Of a stretch of DNA of 64,000 nt, positions 60,401-64,000 are shown one piece after another (the stretch's first letter is position 1; the number at the start of each line of letters is the position of its first letter). Both the position numbers and the translations under genes were made by a program. The notes below the pieces were generated by a model. It saw nothing but the letters and a program-made list of their open reading frames with translations. It did not search any database and was not told where the DNA came from. Source of the DNA: Trogon surrucura (lineage: Eukaryota > Chordata > Aves > Trogoniformes > Trogonidae); contig CM036617.1 in the NCBI GenBank assembly GCA_020746105.1, positions 20,466,037 through 20,530,036 on the forward strand, given 5' to 3'.

Positions 60401-63400
60401 CTTCTCATGTGTCCACAGCTCTCTTTATAAAAGTGGTCTCTTAATTCTTAGGAGAGAACATGCTTGGAAGAATTGATTGGATCACTTGGTTTAGTGTACA
60501 GCATTAAAGTAGAATATCTACCCCAAATGCGCTAGGTTACACTACTTGAAGTGTTGTGCTTTTTTTATTTTTTAAAAAATGTACACTTTTAAAAGTGTGC
60601 AGTGAAAGGAAAACAGAAAACCCCAAGAGCTTTACCAAGATACAGAACAGTAGCTGGTGGCAGGGTACTGGTTAGATTGAATTCTAAGATTGTCCTGAGT
60701 GCAGGAAGAAGCAAACCCAACATTTGGCTATTTTTTCTATTCATGTTTTTGAAATGGTGACATATGTATGTTGATTTTCATGTTGTTGTTTGGTTTCTGT
60801 TTTTTTTTTTTTCCTTAGAAAATCCATGGCAGAGGAATATATCATGACAGCTGCTAAACTCATTGCACCAGTGATTGAGACATCTTTTGCAGTGGGCTAT
60901 GACTGGTAAGAGTCCAGGGAGCCTTCTCTTTGTCTAGACAATCCACCAGTCTCTCCTGCCTGTTATGTGTCACAACTCACACACATCAGCAGCCTGGGAC
61001 ATGCAGTTGGCTGCACCTGTGGCACATGTGGCACCCGGGCTGGTTTCGATTTGCGTCCAGAATGCTGTGGAGGGGATCAAAACAAAGCATTAGAGACGGT
61101 TCTGTCCTAAAAATGATTTTCATTTATCACTGAAACTCAGCTGTTCATTACACATCTTGAACTGTTCTGTATTAGCACAAAAAGAGCTTAAAGTTCAATT
61201 GAGCTTGAAAATTCAGTTTGGAAATTGAAGAACTTTTAAAAGTCTTGATAGACGAATGCTATACAGAAGGCAGTGATCATGACTCTTTTACTGTAAGCTT
61301 GAAGATAGCATATTTATTGGGCTTGGGCTGCCTAAAATTTTTGTTACTCCATAGAGTCATTATGTAAGATACTGGAATATAAATATTAGTAGAAAGGTTT
61401 ATTTGCATTTCATTTATAAACATTTAAAATGTAAACAATCTAATGTTTCTTAAACATTTATACAAGTGCATGCAGTGATAGACTGCAGATACAGTTTACC
61501 ATTTTGGCTTTATTTTTCAATTTACAACATAGCTTTTGCTTTCTGTGGTATTTCCTACAGCAGAATACTGTTCTCTTTAAAACGAAGTAAAATAGACACA
61601 CTTCTTAAAAGGACAGTAAAAAAATGATTACTATAACTTCTCAAGTTTTTAGTTTTCTATTAAAAGGACTTTTATATTTTTGGTATTTTAATAATGTAAT
61701 TGGAAAATAACATCTGCAAATGACTATTGTGTGTCAGGCTGTAGGTTTACTAAGAGATGTTCAGTGTTTGGAAAGTGAAGGAAGTTTGATGGGAAAAGAG
61801 AACTTTACCTCTTGGGGTGGTTTTTTAGGGATATGAGTTAGAATTATTTTCACATTTTGCAGATCCTATAGCTATAATCTACTAATAAAGCTATTTATCC
61901 TGTCATGAAATAATCTCTCACACAGACATGTTTAGTCTGCTAGAGTCCACAAGGTGGTGTTTGATGAGTTAGTAATCATTATAATCTTACAACTTCTTTT
62001 GCCATTCTGACTTACTTTAAAGAGTATGTCTCATGAAAATTAACTTGCTGATTTATGACTTGTTAGCACGCGTAAGTCAGATTTGTTTGCTCTGTATCTT
62101 GTGCTTTTTGTTCAAGGAAACTGGAAGAAGCTGACAGGTGTTGAGCTTCCTTAATGCTATCCACAAAATATTTGTAGTGAAGTAAAACACTCTCATATCT
62201 ATTCTGACTGGTGAAACAACTTCTCATTAGCTATGTGGGATTGTCATTTTGTGTAGATCGGGATGGATTTCTTCTCTGGTTTTTTAGGCTGAGGTATTCA
62301 AGTCCAGTGAAGAAGTTTAACCAGCAGTTTGAGAATGATTTTCCCAATTCTGCATTTTGTTATGAGTCTGCTGAGTATTAAACATGCTTTCAATCAGACT
62401 TACTTTATTTACAGAAATGAAGCGAGGACAAATAATCTTTGGATATTGTACCTTCTTACTTAAAATGTGACATATTCTTGGGACTATTCTGTTATATTCC
62501 ATAAAGAACAATTGGATTGTTAGACCTCATTGCATTTTATAGTTAAAAGATGTTAACGGTGACAGTTGAAAACTTTTTTGATTTTTATTGCAGATGTCTT
62601 CGCAGAAATTACCATTTTTAATATAATTTTTCCTCCAACATCAAGAGGCATTTGTCTACTTTGCATAAAGAATATCCATGTGCCAACCCAATTGTCACAG
62701 CAGGGTAGTTTGTTATATTAAATTTTTTCTGGCAGATTAACCAACTATTAGAAGAAAAGGGCTTTCCACCACTTTAAAACAAACAAACAAAAGTGGAAGG
62801 GATTAAAGCAAAGTCGTTGGTGTGCTTAATTCCAAATACTTTGAGAGAACAGTACATGCATACAATAAATAGAGATCTTGCTTCAAGTGATGAGGCAATT
62901 TTAAATTGCACCACCTCAAACCCCTGAAAGGTGGTGTCTGTGAACGACCGAGTGAACTGTCTGCATTGTTGTTCTGCCCTGATCTTGCAGAAGACCCTAA
63001 GCTAAAAGTAATCGAGGGACAAATACAAAGAATTTTATTATTATGACATTATTGTTCTGTAGCTCAGAGACACGATCTACAGCCTTTGTTTGCTGTTTGT
63101 GGGTCTGGCAGTATATGCAAGAGGAGAGGAGGTTTGATAGAACGTATCCAAAGAAAATGACTTGAAAAATCATCTTAGTCAGTATCTGACATCAGGTATC
63201 ACTCAGTGGTGGAGAATGATGTGGTATTTAGGCTGCTGACTAAAAAAATCATAAAATCCTAGAATGGCCTAGGTTGGAAGGGAACTTAAGAGATCACCTA
63301 ATCCAACCTCCCTGCGACGCCTCTCAACGAGACCAGGTTACTCAAGGCCTCATCCAACCTGGCCTTGAACACCTCCTGGGAGAGGGCATCCACAACTTCT

Positions 63401-63903
63401 CTGGACAATTTATTCCAAAGTCTTGCAACCCTCATACTGAAGAATTTTTTCCTGAGATCCAGTCTAAATCAATTTTTCTTTAACTTAAAGCCATTTCCCC
63501 TTGTCATATCACTGGACACTCTTGTAAAAAGTCCCTCCCCAGCCTTCCTGTAGGTTCCTTTCAGGTATTGGAAGGCAATTACAAGGTGAGAACAGAACAG
63601 TACTATTATGAGAACAGAAATAGTATTATTAAGGTAGGTTGTGGGAATACAATGTTTTTTCAAGTATTTTTAGTCAAGATGCTTTATACTTCTGTAAAGA
63701 AGGAATAGTTAAGAACAACTCATTTTGGAGAGTAAATTAACTGCAAAAATATGTAACAGTGACATTTGCACAGATGGATTTTGTTTATGACTTTCTGTTG
63801 CAGGTGTGTTGAAGTAGTAAAAGCTTCCCACTATGTGGAATTAGCAAATGACCTGGAAATAAATAAAGCCACTACTTACTTGAGGCAGCAGGATTTTAAC
63901 CAG
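45338..63903 (+). CDS. IFT88: IFT88, intraflagellar transport protein 88 (3' half outside window)
   Basis: Core TPR subunit of IFT-B, which carries cargo from the basal body along the cilium (IFT88 is mouse Polaris, Tg737). Fourteen coding exons join in frame to 434 codons, about half of the roughly 824-833 residue mammalian protein. The N-terminal acidic stretch [14 protein letters not shown], the basic GRRPP and GRPMTGA motifs, [21 protein letters not shown], the coiled-coil-like [19 protein letters not shown], and [18 protein letters not shown] all match. Tetratricopeptide repeats start at about residue 199 ([19 protein letters not shown]) and follow near 237, 273 and 305. The region 349-434 includes [20 protein letters not shown]. 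The gene is divergent from CRYL1. No stop or frame break occurs in any exon. Confidence 0.98.
45935..46010 (-). repeat. possible worn CR1 3' end
   Basis: CCCACTACCCTGCTCAAAGC and GGGCCAGCC resemble an antisense CR1 3' UTR block (the CCCTGCTCAAAGCAGGGCC palindrome) preceded by a degraded GGTTGGAA-type motif. It is short and diverged, and could be chance. Confidence 0.35.
46441..46503 (+). CDS. IFT88: IFT88 coding exon 2
   Basis: 21 codons, [20 protein letters not shown] then P, acceptor TTTTCTAG, donor CCT|GTAAGC. Phase 0 at both ends, as in the mammalian gene segment ELENDAAFQQAVRTSHGRRPP. Confidence 0.96.
46818..46874 (+). CDS. IFT88: IFT88 coding exon 3
   Basis: 19 codons, [19 protein letters not shown], acceptor CATCCAG, donor GGG|GTACGT. 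This low-complexity Ser/Thr/Gly linker is less conserved than its neighbours but keeps length and phase. Confidence 0.9.
48619..48672 (+). CDS. IFT88: IFT88 coding exon 4
   Basis: 18 codons, [18 protein letters not shown], acceptor TTTTTATAG, donor CAG|GTAAAA. The [10 protein letters not shown] motif is strongly conserved. Confidence 0.96.
49630..49693 (+). CDS. IFT88: IFT88 coding exon 5
   Basis: [20 protein letters not shown] then R and one base, acceptor TATTTAAG, donor AGAG|GTATGA. It leaves in phase 1 into a 76-base intron, which is very short but has normal splice signals. Confidence 0.95.
49770..49839 (+). CDS. IFT88: IFT88 coding exon 6
   Basis: [20 protein letters not shown] then NSD and two bases, acceptor ATTTTGCAG, donor AG|GTTTGT. 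It enters in phase 1 and leaves in phase 2. Confidence 0.95.
50838..50928 (+). CDS. IFT88: IFT88 coding exon 7
   Basis: Completes Ser, then [20 protein letters not shown] and [10 protein letters not shown], a heptad-like charged helix. Acceptor TTTATTTTAG, donor CTG|GTAATT. Near-identical to mammals. Confidence 0.97.
50929..55762 (+). other. IFT88: IFT88 intron 7
   Basis: 4.8 kb, the longest IFT88 intron here. It contains the CR1 copy at 53592-54598, a 21-base T tract at about 55416-55436, and otherwise sequence I do not recognise. No exon-like conserved segment is seen. Confidence 0.7.
53592..54598 (-). repeat. CR1 LINE RT and C-terminal fragment, 3'-truncated
   Basis: A minus frame of 269 codons (53545-54354) reads [75 protein letters not shown] and so on to [12 protein letters not shown]. 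Upstream in another frame are [18 protein letters not shown] and INDLDEGLE, with FADDTK between them, so one frame change separates the RT core from the rest. Unusually, the 3' UTR and tail are missing while the ORF end is kept. It is antisense to IFT88. Confidence 0.95.
55763..55867 (+). CDS. IFT88: IFT88 coding exon 8
   Basis: 35 codons, [20 protein letters not shown] then [15 protein letters not shown], acceptor TTATTTAAG, donor TCA|GTAAGT. It is the basic helix before the TPR array. Confidence 0.97.
55868..56856 (+). other. IFT88: IFT88 intron 8
   Basis: AT-rich, with a (GT)n run at 55933-55949. Nothing else recognised. Confidence 0.7.
56857..56959 (+). CDS. IFT88: IFT88 coding exon 9
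   Basis: [20 protein letters not shown] then [14 protein letters not shown]: the first TPR helix pair. Acceptor TTTCTATAG, donor GGAG|GTAGGT, leaving in phase 1. Confidence 0.97.
57060..57143 (+). repeat. CR1 LINE RT remnant, sense
   Basis: About 80 bases match the sense CR1 block that encodes [23 protein letters not shown] (GTTCCCCAGGCTCAGTACTG, CAGTTCTGTTTAGTATCTTT, GATCTGGATGAGGG). It breaks off exactly where an opposite CR1 tail begins. No continuation was found on the far side, so the right part was lost or is too decayed. Confidence 0.75.
57144..58061 (-). repeat. CR1 LINE 3' fragment, interrupted by an RTE copy
   Basis: Starts with the double CR1 tail CATAGAATCATAGAATG and the GGTTGGAAGGGACCTCTAG block, and runs to 57358. 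It resumes at 57688 with minus-strand peptides [50 protein letters not shown] and LLPFYSA, ending in the QQRALVAKR region at 58061. It is the same subfamily as the 43165 copy. About 40 bases of its 3' UTR are deleted just left of the RTE insertion. Confidence 0.93.
57359..57687 (+). repeat. RTE-clade LINE 3' end, AviRTE-like
   Basis: A 5'-truncated, non-CR1 LINE. Plus frames read [20 protein letters not shown] and NRETWRQ, then after one frame change [37 protein letters not shown] and [19 protein letters not shown]. This is the post-RT basic region and C-terminal Cys/His finger found in some non-LTR retrotransposons. It ends in a (GAT)n microsatellite tail at 57668-57684, as RTE elements typically do. 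TGGGCACC flanks it at 57351-57358 and 57688-57695, an 8-bp target-site duplication in the host CR1. AviRTE, known from several tropical bird lineages and filarial nematodes, is my best family guess. Confidence 0.7.
58318..58432 (+). CDS. IFT88: IFT88 coding exon 10
   Basis: [20 protein letters not shown] then [18 protein letters not shown]: the second TPR, with the family G-Y-A-type pattern (MGNIY, NYSKAI). Acceptor TTTCGATAG, donor AG|GTGAGT, phase 1 to 2. Confidence 0.97.
58532..58763 (+). CDS. IFT88: IFT88 coding exon 11
   Basis: The longest coding exon here, 232 bases. It carries [58 protein letters not shown] and [18 protein letters not shown]: the third and fourth TPR units. Acceptor TTTACTTAG, donor AAT|GTAAGT. 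Confidence 0.97.
58764..60261 (+). other. IFT88: IFT88 intron 11
   Basis: AT-rich 1.5 kb with no repeat or gene that I recognise. Confidence 0.7.
60262..60332 (+). CDS. IFT88: IFT88 coding exon 12
   Basis: [20 protein letters not shown] then ERE and two bases, acceptor CCCCTCCAG, donor AG|GTAATG, phase 0 to 2. The charged linker after the first TPR group. Confidence 0.96.
60819..60905 (+). CDS. IFT88: IFT88 coding exon 13
   Basis: [20 protein letters not shown] then TSFAVGYD and TG of Trp, acceptor T-tract plus TTCCTTAG, donor TG|GTAAGA, phase 2 at both ends. Confidence 0.97.
60906..63803 (+). other. IFT88: IFT88 intron 13
   Basis: 2.9 kb of AT-rich sequence with one CR1 copy at 63249-63586. 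Nothing else recognised. Confidence 0.7.
63249..63586 (-). repeat. CR1 LINE 3' fragment (second subfamily)
   Basis: AAATCCTAGAATGGCCTAGG, GGTTGGAAGGGAACTTAAG, AAAAAGTCCCTCCCCAGCC and CCTGTAGGTTCC, ending at GGCAATTACAAGGT. These blocks are shared with the 35174 copy. The minus frame reads [20 protein letters not shown]. It is 5'-truncated and antisense to IFT88. Confidence 0.94.
63804..63903 (+). CDS. IFT88: IFT88 coding exon 14
   Basis: Completes Trp, then [20 protein letters not shown] and [13 protein letters not shown], acceptor TTTCTGTTGCAG, donor CAG|GTATAG, ending in phase 0. The rest of the TPR array and the charged tail are beyond the window. Confidence 0.96.
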
Positions 63904-64000
63904 GTATAGAAACTTTTCACATTACTACATTTTAATTCTGTATTGGAAAAAATGCCTTTCTTAGCCACAGCATATTTTTCAGGAAGAGAAAGAATGATTT

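Overview
The window is vertebrate, and almost certainly bird, nuclear DNA. The grounds are spliced genes with GT-AG introns, CpG-island promoters, short introns for a vertebrate, and interspersed repeats that are nearly all CR1 LINEs, the dominant retrotransposon of birds. It also holds one tRNA-Ile-headed, CR1-tailed SINE of the TguSINE1 type and a short 3' end of an RTE-clade LINE that looks like AviRTE. That mix points to a neoavian bird, but I cannot name the order from sequence alone.

Two protein genes stand head to head. On the minus strand CRYL1 (lambda-crystallin / L-gulonate 3-dehydrogenase) starts at 39745 inside a CpG island and runs leftwards through six coding exons: 39714-39745, 36831-36938, 27448-27574, 12652-12813, 8402-8596 and 4521-4626. 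Its last exons lie beyond base 1. On the plus strand IFT88 (TPR protein of the ciliary IFT-B complex) has a CpG island at about 44030-44600 and fourteen coding exons from 45338 to 63903, then runs off the right edge. All exon phases add up without a break: 243 codons plus one base of CRYL1 and 434 codons of IFT88. The CRYL1-IFT88 neighbourhood is the same as in other amniotes.

The interval between the two promoters (about 40.2-44.0 kb) holds two opposed CR1 fragments and a short minus-strand segment that looks like the last exon of an unrecognised gene. The introns are mostly unique AT-rich sequence with about fifteen CR1 fragments. Most of these are on the minus strand, which is the sense strand of CRYL1 and antisense to IFT88. 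Two places show element-in-element insertion: 24.3-25.0 kb (CR1 in CR1) and 57.06-58.06 kb (a CR1 piece, an opposite CR1, and the RTE copy with an 8-bp target-site duplication).

CRYL1 is a soluble cytosolic NAD-dependent enzyme and IFT88 a ciliary transport protein. Their adjacency is positional, and I see no functional link. I found no CRISPR array, no functional tRNA or rRNA gene, and no convincing endogenous virus.
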